Assembly (NCBI GenBank): GCA_018389105.1
Contig: JACATO010002730.1
Coordinates: forward strand, 744,001 to 808,000
Direction: 5' to 3'
Length of the DNA: 64,000 nucleotides
Source: Nautilus pompilius
Lineage: Eukaryota > Mollusca > Cephalopoda > Nautilida > Nautilidae
Of this stretch, positions 24,032 to 36,324 are shown one piece after another; position 1 is the stretch's first letter, and each line of letters starts with the position of its first letter. The notes beneath the pieces were generated by a model, which ran no database searches, was not told the origin of the DNA, and was given only the letters and a program-made list of their open reading frames with translations. The position numbers and the translations under genes are program-made.

Positions 24032-27000
24032 CACTTTTGTCATATCAGTCGATGTGGGCTCTCTAGCGTAGAGCCCAATGATATCTGTTTTGGCTAAGGA
24101 TCTATTTGTCTCCCTGAACTGTAAAGTCAATAAGAGACACCACTTCATATAAAATGGCAAGCAAAATGTCAATCTGTACCACATTTTTTCTATCGTCGAA
24201 AAATTACATTTCATTGACTTTTTATTGAAATAACACTTTAATTTGTCGTTGATCCAGTCTTTCTTAAAGGACATGGCAGCTTATCTTTTCTGGATGTTTC
24301 GTCAGCACCTCCGAATCTTGTATCCTCGGAAATCGATTGGAATCTCTCGTTTTTGGTAATGATGTACCTACCTACATAAATGCAGCGCATTGCCTAGATA
24401 GGAAGGCTGTTTAGAATGAATTACGGATAAAGAATCTATTTAACATTTTTTTTTGTCAAAATAAGTCACAGCTACTAAAAATTGGTCAGATTTAGAAAAG
24501 AACTAAGTAATGAATAGCTAATTAATTCTTTGCTATTTTTTCGGTTTATTCAAAATTACGAGTGTAGAAGAATTTCATGTCGTTACTCCAAGTATGTGAG
24601 AGGCAGTTTATTAAATCAGCAAGCTAGATGGCGAAGAGTCGATTCTAACTTTCTCTTTTCTGTTCTGATTTTTTTGTGAAAGAAAGTTGAAAGTATTGAT
24701 TTTTTGCAGTGCCGCCAGAATTGGCTAACAAACGCCTCAAACCTAGTAACACGGTGGGCAGACAATGAAATTCTTTCAACACTTCCATCATTTTATTTCC
24801 CGCGTAAGAAGTCAAGCATGATCGAAAGTACATTTAGATAAATGAATAATTTTAAAATCTCGCAATTAGATAAGATTGCTTCACTTGAAGATTCGCTGGC
24901 TTTATGAATGCGTTCTGTAACAGAGAGATGTCAATTCCAATAAAGTAATTACTAATGAGGAAAATAAAAAAGAATGGACAAAGGAGAGGAGGAAAGTGAT
25001 TCTAAGGACTATAAAACCTCCGGGCACTGCTGACGAACCAAACTTAGAATTTATCAGCGCCGAGCAATTTACAAAAATTCCATAAACTTTTGTTTTTACG
25101 GAAAGGAAATTGCTACGGAATATACCCAGTCATGCCCGGGGACGTAATAATAGCTTTAACTTACTGTGTCGTGATTTATTACAACTTTTCTAATAAAATT
25201 CGTTTATACGAGTCAGCGGACTGCTAGCGTAAAGACCGGCGGCGAATTGTTCTAAAGAGAAAAATAATGGAGTGGTCACATTGTTAAAAGTTATCGCGCC
25301 AAGCCCACTCTTCCAGATATATCGGATGCTGAAGGATCTCAACCCCTTTTCAGGAAAACCCGAATGACCTTGCTGCAGCTGGGAAATGTAGCCGTTAAAT
25401 CGAACGCAAGCAATTCTCACGAGACTCGTGCATATAGTTGACTTTTGGAAGATCAATTTAGTGTTTTAACTGCAGCGACTAGTAATCAGCTGTACGAGGC
25501 TGGAATCACCAATGTTCAATTACAGTAGAGCATATAAAGACGAAAGGCAATTCGATTCAGCTTTATTTACTAGTGATCTCGGTTCTGTGGTAATACTTCC
25601 ACGCGAGCGGGATCCAACATAGGAAATTATCTTCTCGACAGATTTTATGTGGCCACTATACCTGTTGTAAGTACTGACGCGTGCAGAGAGAATTAGGTTT
25701 AGGAGAAAACAAAGCACCGCAACAGCGCTGGTTCCCCTTTGCTTTACCAGAAGCAGGTGTTTATTGACCACAAAATCCGGACAATAAATTTACTCGCTTC
25801 TCCTTCTGCTCTACCCTGGCGTACACAAGTTGTAAGGTTATAACTACTTGGCTTACCATTTATAAAATCTAGCATGTTCAAGTCGCACAAAGACAAATAG
25901 ATATATCAGGAAAGGCTTAATATGAACTAAGTACGTAACAACTAAAGCGGCGTGGGTTTCTCGTGATTAGTTACTTTGGACTACAGTCCCCGATCGCTTT
26001 TTACGTGGAACGGCTCGGTTTGGTGTATCTCCTTGGTATGATTTCTTGCTCTGTTTCACCATCTAAAAATAAAGAGGCCTAGTAGATATTTTTCAGCGTC
26101 ATTGTTTTGGATGGAGCCAAGTTGAAGTGAGTGCTGAGACCATCCGCATTTCCTGATTTCCACGGCGACTTGTAACGGTCTATGTAATTGATTTAATGAG
26201 TTAAAGTAATTAATATCAAAATAAAAATTACTGTTGAAGATAGAGTTAGACAGCTGCTCTCATTAACAGGTGTGTAGTCACATATAAATATTAGAGGTTT
26301 CGATGCGGTTTTATGTTTATATTCGCCCCGTTGATCACTACATTTAAAAAATCATGCATGGATTTTGCACCTTAAGATTACACTACTTTCAGTAGAATTA
26401 TTTATAAAAAATCTAAACAAAATGTAAAAAAAACGAAAGTGTTAATTAGTATATTAATATATACACATATTGTACCATTGATAGTGCAGCATACCTACTA
26501 CCGCGTTTGCATTAAATGTTAAAGTATTTCGTTAGTCTGTAAACATGCTGTACGATAGCAATGACAGATTTATCACCAGAATCATAAAATAGGAGGTACA
26601 GTTTTCTTTTCTTTCATCTATTATTTTCATATCTAATTAGCGGGTCATTCATGCATAAATGTTTTTCTATGATGTGAAAATATATATTTCTAAAATTAAA
26701 ATTTTACTTTTGACAAATAAAATGTTAAACGCACATTTGAATTAGATACAAAATGAAATTTAAATAATAATAAATCTGTTAAACTTTAAAAATCATTTAT
26801 TGATTTACCTAAGCGTACCGTTAGTAAAACAACTAAATTGAAATTTATCAGCTTATAGTTCAGGCTTTCACCTGAAGCTACTTGAATATTCAAACATACT
26901 GAAAATTGTCATCATTTCACATCAGAACGGCCTTTCTTAAAATTAAATCCTGATGATGTCGACAGGCAAAATTATTTTATTCAGTAAATTAATTTATGAG

Positions 27001-30000
27001 AATAGTAAAGTGTATACAATAACATTGTTTTGGAAAGCATCGTTTGTGTTGTAATTTTAAGTAAATAGTAAATCAACTACTGCTCATTTATTATTAAGAA
27101 GCAAAGTTTTTATAGAAATATTTTCAATTATTATTTCTAATTTCCTGCCACACAAAGACAAATTATCGTTCCTTTAAGAACAAACCATAAAAGCAACTCA
27201 TCTTTCTAATTTTGATAAAATATGTCAATATTTTGCTTCTGGTCTTTCTAAAATCTATTACTGTAATTGATTAGTTGAACCAGTATATTTAGATTTATTA
27301 GACAAGAGTTTAATTTATTTTCCTAATTAGAATATCCATATTTCTTATTTTAATTTCATAATGCAATTATGACGTAAATTGTGAAAATCATTTTGTGTGA
27401 ATTTTTATAAATCATTTTTATTACCAGTGATGAAAACAAAACATGAGATATACTATCTTAACTAAAAGCAAAAGAATATAGAACAATATATTTGTTAATT
27501 TGTAATTTAAATAAAAAGTCATATAAAGATTAAGATGCAAATATAATGCACACTTTTAGTTAAAATTTTATTTAAAATTTATACAATGAAATGTACTAAT
27601 GTAGTCGTTATTTACTGAAATGTTCGTTTGACTTTTCCATTAAGGTATGACAAATGAACGAACAAAAAAAAATTCCAGGAAATTAGTTAATGCGGCACAC
27701 GTTAATCAACTACTATAACATTTTATTTGTAGTTTACTAATGCCATTTACGCTTTCATATTTTAAAATAGTTTTAGCAATGTGTAAAATCAGTTTTTCCA
27801 CAAAAAAACAAGCACATGGATATATTACAGGTTGAAGAATACAGGCCAAAAACTACTGATTGAGAACAGCTGATGTCTATGTGCACACCATAAACTTGTA
27901 GTGTATGCAGATATCTGCATATTTTTCACGCGATGATACTGAAGTGAATAAAAAGGAAATTGCATTGATTCGTCGCCTCAACACAAAGAATTACAAGCGC
28001 TGCGAAACTACATATAGAACAAAATTTTGCTGCAGCTAAATATTTCTGAAGCTGCCAGACACTTCAGAATTAGAATTGTGATCATCCACAACTTTCAAAA
28101 AAGGCGAACGGAAGCCTCGCAAAAGTCGGCTCAGATTTACCATTTCTGAACAAATCCGCTACATATAATTCAACAACTGCGGAATATTGTTTTATCCAGC
28201 AATAATGTATTGCTAAAGCGCTACCAGAGCATTGTGACCTCAAAGCTGACATCGTCAGAGGAGGTCTTTGTGATGCTGGATTACACTCATGACGGTTCGA
28301 ATGTTGGTATCTATTATGCCATGACCACGTTTGTACCGGGCAGACTAAATGCCATAAACACGATGCTACTAGCGTGACGTGCCTGCAATGAAGGAGCAAC
28401 ATTGGTGTCTACAAAAAACTTAGAACGAACTAATCAACATTTTCTTGCAAAGAACTATTACTTTTGGTTCACTGACTGATGTAGTTTGAGCGGACATCTA
28501 TGAGATGCACAGAAATGCCTCCTTCTTTGGTATCGGGTGATGATTTAAAGGCAAGGTCCGGAACTACATTCTGAGACCCAAGGCACTTCCACTACATTAA
28601 ATTTCAATCCTTTTTTTCTTGGCCTGAACTCTATTGTGTTCAGCTTCCTGTGACTTATATGATTGCTTGACTTGTTGGATTAAACACTTCTCCAGCCATT
28701 TAACCAAATTACATGGCAAAGGTATACAGGGTACTTCATTTCAATTTTGATAAATCTCCCATTATTGATTTTTTTAAATATTTCAGCAACGTCTTTAGGT
28801 AATAATCTAAAACACTGTAGTATGTATGATGTATGTATATGAACTTTACAAAAGGTGATACTTTAAGTTTTCTTTTGTATAATGTAAGTTTACAAGCAAA
28901 AAAAACATTTTCATCTTTTTATTTAAAAAAAAATTTTTTCACATTCAAATTGGAATCAATTTTCCGTTTCATACAACATTACATCAGTATAATTTTACTA
29001 TTTTATTATGATAATTGTTAAAGATAATTGGTGAAAATTTAGTTATCTGCCTATTTGTTAATTTGTTTCTGCTTTTTATATTTAGATTTATTTTAATACA
29101 AATTTCTGTAACTTATTTTATGATAAGTCCAAATACTCTAAACCATAGCAAAAGTATGGTCTTTATTTATGGAAGCTAGATAAAATCTGCTTTTTTTCTA
29201 GTTTACGAATGAAATAGATATGCACTCAAGTTTCCATGTCATTTTCATTAACGGAGCTTCATGTTTTATGCAGTTTGCTACCAAACATAGCTTCTCTTAA
29301 GTAAACTTAAAAGGAAACATAAACAATAAAAAATGTGAATTATAAGTTTTAGATGTATCTAAAAATAGGGCGGATTAGTAGGCCCGAGTAATTGTTTCAA
29401 AGTGAAACTTATAATAAGCGGATATTGTTTATGGATATTTCTGGTCTCTTTCAACGAATAGTGTAGAGATCCACATCCGAGTAATTATCTTTTGGTATTT
29501 TATCTTGATAGGATTTTTTTTTGGAACCAGTTTGGAGTCTTCTAAAATAGCGAATGACCGTACATTTTGCCACTTTTTCTTTGCATTTGAGAAGGTTATA
29601 CGGCTTCATGGTGAACAACGGGTGAGGGTATTTTAAAGAAAAAACAAAAATATCTTTTAACTCCGTCATTATTTCACGTCCATGAAGCTTGTATTTTACG
29701 TGGTGTCAACTGTTTATTTACCTTCTTCAGCCTTCATAATATCACTATAAAGATAAAACTAACTAATTAATTAATCCACCTTTAGGTCTAATTAATTCCC
29801 TCTGTTATATTTGGTACATGATCTGTTGCTCGTGGAAATATGTGCAAGTAAAACGCAACAACAAATGATTTTTTCGGCGTTCTTTTTATTATCTTCATCT
29901 ACTTGCTTTTAATTTTAAATCAGATTACGTTTAATTGCTTCATTAGACTAACGAACTTCTCAATAAATTACTTGTTGAGTATACTTAACCCGGGGAATCT

Positions 30001-31445
30001 ACAAATTTCCTTTGCCACCTCACTATCTGAGGACTTCCAAAAGATCTCATTGATTTAATTCGTCTTTATTTTTGTTTTTACTGTCCACAGCATTTGTGAT
30101 TTAGAGATGTAATATGCTAGAGCACATTGTCGCTGTACCAAGGAAAAGGCAGCCAACGGTAATCTAGATTCTGGACGCCTTCTGTGAAGTCTGACGCAGA
30201 CTATGTTTTTTTTCAATAGACCAACTATTTAAACGACATTATGCTACACCAAGTGCTACGATGCATTTATATTATTCCAGACAAAACAATTCCTGTTCAT
30301 TTTTCTCAAAGAATTTTTGTTTTGTGAAGATTCTAATACTAAATTTTTATTTATGTTTTCCTTACTATTTTAGAATTTAGATTCCTGTGGAATGTTTAAA
30401 TTATTAGACACTTACTATAAACAGGTAGTTCTATTATAAGCTAAGGTTACAAATATATTGAAATTTACTCTTTGAAAATAGGAAATTTATTTCACAATCA
30501 CAAGCCAGCAGCATTTTAATCTTGTAAGCACGTACTTCATTGTATTGGAAGTCTTCTGAAATATATTGTATATATATAATATTTGATTTGGTATCTTAGA
30601 TTGAATAATGTAAATTTACACGCTGTAAACAAACAAATATATAAAAAAAATTAAATAGGTTGGACAATGAAAATGGGCAAACTTTATTTTTTATTGAAGT
30701 ACTAAAATTGGAAAGCTTCTATTTACTAATGCAGTAAAGAAAAGAATCAATCTCACACAGTAATTCAGAAAATTATTGATAGATATGCACCTTCCATAAT
30801 AATAACATATTAACTGATAAAAATGTACTTCGCATATACTTCAATAATTAAGGATATTTCCTTAAGTGTAGTTCGCAAATTCACAAGTACATGCAGTGAA
30901 TTGATAATTATTTCTTAAGCAGGCACTCCTAGATTCTCTAAATTGTAAGAAGCAGAATGAATGGCTAATAGTAAAGGTATTTTTATTTGATTTAATGTAG
31001 ACCAGTTTTAAAAAGTAATTATTAATTTTGCTAAGTAGTCTGGTGTTTGTCTGTTATTTGGATCTTTTCTACTTCGTCTTGAAAACCAGTATGATAACTA
31101 TTACATAGTTCTTATATCAAGCTTAGGGATTTTGCAAGCAGTCTTTGATCTATTTAAAAGGAATGCTACTTGTGTTTGTGGTGGTGATGAGATGACACGT
31201 TCTATGAATCTGTAGTGTGTATATTTGGAAAGAACGTGTAAGAGAAAGGAAGCTGATACAAAGTGGTTTAAAGTTTCTACAGTAAAACGGTGTCAGTTTT
31301 GAAAGTCAGATGGTAATCTATAAAAATGTGTATGCAATTAAATTATATTAGAGTACAAGAATCAAAGCCAGTGCAAGAATGACATGTAAAACAATCACAT
31401 CCTGTTTTTATGGAAAAAAAGCTATTAATTATCATTCTTATGGAG
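24032..31445. other. Long stretch with no supported gene
   Basis: The patch 24980-25830 is less A+T-rich and has open frames on the minus strand (25190-25456, 25520-25771), but no family is recognised. It may be a very old gene or retroelement fragment. A weak helix-turn-helix-like segment sits near 28034-28150. The rest is A+T-rich and featureless. Confidence 0.45.
28034..28150 (+). pseudogene. Possible helix-turn-helix remnant of a DNA transposase
   Basis: The plus strand reads QLNISEAARHFRIRIVIIHN followed by FQKRR. A shift of frame near 28110 then gives KPRKSRLRFTISEQIRYI. The order (S-x-x-E-A-A-x-x-F-x-I, then a basic hinge, then LT-x-x-E-x-R-Y-I-like) resembles the paired-type helix-turn-helix of Tc1-like transposases. 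The match is short and needs a frameshift, so chance is possible. Confidence 0.22.
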
Positions 31446-31735
31446 AGAATATAATTTAGACACATGAGATGGCCGATGTCTAGTGGATAGTTTCTGGAGT
31501 GCCATGTCTCAGGGGCCAAGTTCGAATCTTGGTCCATACCGGTATGGTTTCGCCTACCTCTATGGCATGGTTTCTTTGATATTTGTTACTTGCTAGCAGC
31601 ATAGAATTTCTTCCGATAATTTGGTTTCCTTGCAACTAAAAATGAAGAAATTTGTAGTTCCTCAGATATGTGTAAGGATTCCGAAAATAACTCTTCAGTA
31701 TCTTACACGTTGACTACCACCAAACAGTCTGTACA
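31446..31735 (+). repeat. tRNA-derived SINE-like element, copy 1
   Basis: A pol III-type internal promoter is readable. The A-box-like TGTCTAGTGG is at 31477-31486 and the B-box-like AGTTCGAATCT lies at about 31519-31529. Their spacing fits a tRNA head starting near GATGGCCGATG (about 31469). The downstream body runs to a 3' module reading TTCCGATAATTTGGTTTCC then TTGCAACTAAAAATGAAG (about 31610-31650). A second copy of this module closes the repeat near 59.9-60.1 kb. The cloverleaf is not intact, so this is a repeat rather than a tRNA gene. The right boundary is uncertain. Confidence 0.55.
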
Positions 31736-31766
31736 TACAGTCATGGAAAAATTTTTGCATCAGCCT
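31736..31766 (+). repeat. Tc1-like terminal sequence
   Basis: The string TACAGTCATGGAAAAATTTT followed by TGCATCAGCC has the look of a Tc1 element end: a TA target, then CAGTCATG, then an A/T run. A TATA-like motif (TTATAAAAG) and an open frame of about 72 codons (32037-32255, no ATG start) follow within 500 bases, as expected for an element interior. No matching inverted end was found before 33.2 kb. It could be a solo end or a truncated copy. Confidence 0.33.
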
Positions 31767-33262
31767 AGTATTTTCTAATTTTCTTGATAAATTAGTGTTT
31801 AACTTGTTGAAATCGCATAGTATCACGTTAATGACTGAGGTATATATTTCTTAGTTTCCACAATTAATTAAAAAATAACAATTAAAATTATATTATGCAA
31901 ACACAAGATTTCCTAAAATATCGCATACATGAAACTGTAAATTAGCACCATTTAAAAGCAGGCATTTAGAAGTGATCATTGGTGCAGCATTGAGTTATAA
32001 AAGAATGATTTAAAGTCGTTGTTATCGTAAGTTCAAGTGGATGCAAAACATCTGACCATAGCTGCAGGTAACTTTGTTGGTCACCAAACTAATCTCCTAC
32101 GCCGTCCCCTTCTTGTTCATTGCTGTGAGATATCTTTTGATCTCGAAAATGAATACATTGGTTCAAGAAAACCTGAAATACACAAAAAGGGCTGGATAGA
32201 TCTTCTAAAACAGTTTCACAAAACGATTCTCTATATAAACCGTCGGTGGCACTAAGTTTTAAAATGATAAGGTAAACGGTACAAGGAATTAAGAGTGCAA
32301 AACTTATAGTGAAAGAATCGTATTTTTGGATTTATTTGTCTATTGATTTATCTGAATACAGGAACGCTTGAAGGCTCTATTAATTTTAAGGATTTCAATT
32401 TAGGAGACAGATAAACAGATGTTATTTAACATGCATTACCATTTGTCCAGAAATTCGGTAGATCCGAGGAATTCATGCAACATGATGATAAATCGAAACA
32501 TTTAGTGCCCTACAACAGTAACTTGGGCAAAGAGTCGATCGATAATATAATTTTTAAATTAACGGACAGTCCATCCAAAACTACTCAAGATGGTATAACC
32601 ACATGAAAATAGTAAAATGGACAAACATCAAATAAATTTTGGAGAGAATGATGGGAAAACTACTTAAAGTGTAGAGAAAATAATATGAAATAGGCAACCC
32701 ATTTTGGGGCAATGCTAAAAAGTAAACATGCTAATACTGAGTTTTTTAATCCACTAAGAAGACAAATCAAAACAAAAAACAATCATGAAGTAAATTGGTA
32801 GGTAAATTTTTTTTTAGAATAAAAATATTGTATATGCATGCCAAGAAAACAGAATGATTCTTTGTAATGTGATATTAATTAATTTTACTGCGATGTAACC
32901 AGACGAAAAGGTTCGTATTACCCTACAATACTAATTTTTTTTAAAAATGTCTTCAAATCTTATTCTCATAACTTATCACTTTATCTAGACCACTTTTAAA
33001 TGGGTGGTTTTCAATATTTAATTTGATTCCTATTTTTCGTCATAATTTATAATCTCTTTTCAGTAATCATATATTCGCATATTGAAGTTAAGTTTTTCTC
33101 AATTTTCAGGTTTAATCTTTTTTTTATGATCTGGAAAACTACTAAGTCGCATGCACTGTCATACGTTATTGTAACATTATTATGCAAATTCAGCAATTTA
33201 TCTGGAACTTATCAAACAAAATTTTTTAATTTTATGCAAAGCTTTTGGCAAATATATAAATA
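31767..33262. other. Stretch possibly holding a worn-out Tc1 interior
   Basis: Near 32470-32620 the plus strand reads EEFMQHDDKSKH and then GKESIDNI. This faintly recalls the F-x-Q-D-N-D-P-K-H block of Tc1 transposases, but the evidence is too weak for a call. Otherwise it is A+T-rich with no gene. Confidence 0.25.
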
Positions 33263-33264
33263 TA

Positions 33265-33292
33265 CGAGGTCTGTCGAAAAGGTATCCGACTT
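33265..33292 (+). repeat. Mariner left terminal inverted repeat
   Basis: The core TGTCGAAAA-GGTATCCGAC pairs with the inverted copy at the right end. It carries one extra G relative to that copy. Confidence 0.9.
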
Positions 33293-33463
33293 TATTTTTC
33301 TGGTGGGAATGGCGTTAGGGAGGCAAAAATTGCAGAGTGGAGCCGCATGACTTCATGCACATGCGTGGTTTTTGGTAGGCTTACTGGATGCATCAGTCGC
33401 TGTCAGGCAGCCATTGTGTGAGGTACTGTACTACTTACTCATCACATTTTCATTTCGCTCGTG

Positions 33464-34513
33464 ATGATGGAACGTGTGGAGCAGCCATCTTGCATAAAGT
33501 TTTGCCAAAAGCTTGGAGATACCCAAGTGGAAACAATTCGAAAAATTCAACAGGCTTTTGGTGACAACGCCATTGGTGCTACGCAAACAAAGGAATGGTG
33601 CAACAGGTTCAAAGATGGCCGCACATCGGTGGAGAGTGACCAGCATTCAAGGAGGCCGTCAACAAGCCGCAATGCAGTTATGTAGAAATTGCGGATCTTG
33701 ATAATGGAGAATGGTCGTTTGACGGTGCGGGATTCGGTGATGAGGTTGAGATCAGTAAAGATTCTGCATATGCAATTTTAAAGTAGGATTTAGGCTTGCA
33801 CAGAGTGGCAGCGAAATTTGTGCCCAAGTTGCTTTCTCAGGAACGACAACTTTGTCTTGAGGTTGTGCAGGACCTGCTGGATACTGCATACAGGGATCCT
33901 GAGTTCCAAAATACCGTGATAACTGGAGATAAGACATGGGTGTAAGAGGACGACCCGGAAACCAAAGCGCAATCAAAGTGGAAGCACCCAACGTCGCCAA
34001 AGCCCAAAAAAGCACTTCAGGTCCTGAGCAAAATCAAGATGATGCTGACTGTTTTCTTCGACTACGGAGGCGTTGTGCATCACGAATACGCACCAGTAGG
34101 ACAAACAGTTACAAAGGAGTACTATCAGGAAGTCCTCCAACGTCTTAGTGATGCAGTTTTGCGCAAGAGACCGGATCTGTGGGCCTCGCAAAACTGGCAG
34201 AGCAGCATCATGACAAAGCCCAGGCTCATTCGTCGCAGCTGATCCAAAGTTTCTTGGCAAATAAAGGCATTTCGCTCATTCGCCAGGCTCCCTACTTTCC
34301 AAACATGGATCTGACTTCTGGATGTTCTCAAAAATGAAGATGCCACTGAAAGGCTCCCTCTTTGAGAGTCGAGAGTTCATCATGCGGAATGCGACGGCGG
34401 AGCTGAGAGCCATTCAGGAAAGAGCATTCCAGACGTGCATCGAACAGTGAAAGGATCGCTGGGCTATGTGTGTGAATGCACAATGGGTTTTCTTCGAAGA
34501 GATTAACAATTGA
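33464..34513 (+). pseudogene. Mariner transposase (D,D34D type), inactivated
   Basis: Transposase binds the element ends and cuts and pastes the DNA. The first frame from ATG 33464 reads MMERVEQPSCIKFCQKLG, then QVETIRKIQQAFGDNAIGAT and KEWCNRFKDGRTSVESD. This is the N-terminal helix-turn-helix (HTH_48 type) seen in mariner proteins and in the human GVQW3-like relic. A TAG ends it at 33683. Later blocks lie in other frames: VITGDKTW with the first catalytic Asp at 33928; an in-frame TAA at 33943; MLTVFFDYGGVVHHEYAP and QTVTKEYYQEVLQRL; and HHDKAQAHSS with the second Asp at 34212. The third catalytic position is altered: the usual SPDLAP block reads FPNMD, with Asn at 34302. The C-terminal WVFFEEINN-stop matches the family end. 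Multiple stops and frameshifts make it non-functional. Confidence 0.9.
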
Positions 34514-34536
34514 ACCCACCATGTACGTTATTTTTT

Positions 34537-34563
34537 TGTCGGATACTTTTTCGACATATCTCG
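34537..34563 (-). repeat. Mariner right terminal inverted repeat
   Basis: GTCGGATACTTTTTCGACAT then ATCTCG closes the element before the TA at 34564-34565. It is the inverse of the left end. Confidence 0.9.
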
Positions 34564-34565
34564 TA

Positions 34566-35020
34566 TATCTACGTTTTTATTTATTAATTATATTTTGTAG
34601 ATCAAGAAATAGTCATGAAATGACAAAATATTTTAAAAAAATAATAAAAAGTTTTAATTTTATAAAATGTATAAGAATTATAATTTAAAATTTAACCTAA
34701 TTAGGTAGATGTGATCTTAATCAGTTTAAGTGCAGTATTTCAGGTAGTTGAGCATGAGTGCTAGGCGCAAAGTTAAACTGCCGTAGAGTTCATGTGATGT
34801 ACACCGCTAATTGACACATTTAATGAGGTGAAAATTCGAAGTTAACTGAACTATATGAATATTGCGAATCTTAATTTACTAGTAAGCGTGGTCAATTTTC
34901 TACCTTGGTCCATGAAGTTTAGTTTTTTCTTAGTGAGACTACAGCTAGAAAGCTCAATTTTAAAAGCTTTACAAACTTACAATGCCTTTAAATGTTTTAA
35001 TTAATATTGAAGAATATATA
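34566..35020. other. Spacer between the mariner and Tc1 copies
   Basis: About 450 bases of A+T-rich sequence without features. Confidence 0.6.
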
Positions 35021-35022
35021 TA

Positions 35023-35220
35023 CAAATGCATCTCATAATATTAGAATATCGTGGAAGAGTTCAATATTTTGTCAGTTATTTCAGAAAGTGAAAATTGTAT
35101 ATATTCTAGATTCATTACATGTAAGCTGAAATGTTTCAAGCATGTTAGTTTTGATAATTACGGCCTACAGTTAAAACAATAGAAAAAAACGTATCTCAAA
35201 ATATTAGAATATTCCATTTC
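35023..35220 (+). repeat. Tc1 left terminal inverted repeat with two internal direct repeats
   Basis: The outer and inner motif copies start about 160 bases apart and share TATTAGAATAT. These are the expected transposase-binding sites. Downstream of the repeat, 35240-35290 holds a TATAAAT-like motif before the transposase ATG at 35297. Confidence 0.85.
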
Positions 35221-35296
35221 GAGTTTGAGTAAATCACTATTTATGCAGTATAAATACCATGAATCTCTGTCTAGTTAAGTACACACAACCACAATT

Positions 35297-36253
35297 ATGG
35301 GGAAGACTGCAGATGTGAAAGTTGTCCAGAAGACGCTCACTGATACCCTCCACAACAAGGGTCAATCACAGAAGGTCATTGCTGAAAGGGTTGGCTGTTC
35401 GCAGAGTGCTGTATCAAAGCATATTCATAGAAAGTTGACTGGAAGGGAAAAGTGTGGTAGGGAAAGGTGCACAAGCAAGAGGGATGACTGCAGCCTTGAG
35501 GGAGCTTCACAAGGAGTGGACTGAGGCTAGAGTCAGTGCATCAAGAGCCACCACGCACAGACGTGTCCAGGAAATTGGCTACAAGTGTCGCATTCCTAGT
35601 GTCAAGCAACTCCTGAACCAGAGGCAATATCAGAAGTGTCTTACGTGGGCTAAGGAGAAAAAGAACTGGAACGTTGCTCAGTGGTTCAAAGTCCTCTTTT
35701 CAGATGAAAGTAAATTTTGCATTTCATTTGGAAATCAAGGTCCCACAGTCTGGAGGAAGAGTTGAGGGGCACAGAATCCAAGTTGCTTGAACTCCCGTGT
35801 GAAGTTTCCACAGTCAGTGATGATTTGGGGTGCCATGTCATCTGCTGGTGTTGGTCCACTGTGTTTTATCTAGTCCAAAGTCAACGCAGCCGTCCCCCAC
35901 GAGATTTTAGAAAATTTCATGCTTCCATCTACTAACAAGCTTTATGGAGATGCTGATTTCCTTTTCCGGCAGGACTTGGCACCTGCCCACAGTGCCAAAA
36001 CTCCTAGTAACTGATTTGCTGACCATGATATTACTGTGCTTGATTGGCCAGCCTACTCGCCTGACCTGAACCCCGGGGTATTGTCAAGAGGAAGATGAGA
36101 GACACCAGACCCAACAATACAGATGAGGTGAAGGCCGCTATCAAAGCAACCTGGGCTTCCATAACACCTCAGCAGTGCCACAGGCTGATTGCCTCCATGC
36201 CACGCCGCATTGATGCAGTGATTCGTGCAAAAGGAGCCCCGACCAAGTATTGA
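35297..36253 (+). pseudogene. Tc1-family transposase, inactivated
   Basis: ATG 35297 starts MGKTADVKVVQKTLTDTLHN, followed by a helix-turn-helix (KVIAERVGCSQSAVSKHI) and a basic GRxR-type hinge (TGREKCGRERCTSKRDD). A small deletion near 35490 shifts the frame. The new frame carries ELHKEWTEARVSASRATTHR and WAKEKKNWNVAQW, then LFSDESKFCISFGNQGP with the first catalytic Asp at 35703. Stops follow at 35763, 35871 and 36012 in the same frame. FPQSVMIWGAMSSAGVG and RQDLAPAHSAK (second Asp at 35973) are readable. In SPDLNPIENLW the IENLW part is deleted at about 36075, so the catalytic Glu is lost. The C-terminus (SITPQQCHRLIASMPRRIDA, ending APTKY) survives to TGA 36251-36253. From memory this subtype is extremely close to Tc1 copies in teleost genomes. 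Confidence 0.92.
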
Positions 36254-36324
36254 GTGCATAAATGAACATACTTTTCAGAAGTTCAACATTTCTATATTAT
36301 GAATCCTTTTTTATTATTGATCTT

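Larger units (their letters stand above)
33265..34563 (+). mobile_element. Mariner transposon, end-to-end copy, about 1.3 kb
   Basis: The left end begins CGAGGTCTGTCGAAAAGGTA followed by TCCGAC. The right end, read inward on the minus strand, begins CGAGATATGTCGAAAAAGTA followed by TCCGAC. These form terminal inverted repeats of roughly 27-30 bp with a few mismatches. Both sides are flanked by a TA dinucleotide (33263-33264 and 34564-34565), as expected for mariner integration. The length of 1299 bp is normal for the family. It contains a broken transposase on the plus strand (33464-34513). Confidence 0.93.

Noticed and set aside
24014-24274. 86-codon minus-strand frame at the end of the tandem array
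   Set aside because: No recognisable motif, and it partly overlaps the array. It could be an old fragment, but nothing supports it.
29451-29669. Minus-strand frame with CTVIRYFRRLQTGSKKK, resembling a Tc1 helix-turn-helix
   Set aside because: The resemblance is limited to a few positions. There are no further transposase blocks up- or downstream.
31469-31545. Functional tRNA gene
   Set aside because: A and B boxes are present, but the arms do not pair into a complete cloverleaf, and repeat-specific sequence follows. A SINE head is the better reading.
33431-34346. Minus-strand open frames over the mariner copy
   Set aside because: They are opposite-strand shadows of the plus-strand transposase relic.
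36053-36259. Minus-strand frame over the Tc1 C-terminal region
   Set aside because: It is a shadow of the plus-strand blocks SITPQQCHRLI to APTKY.
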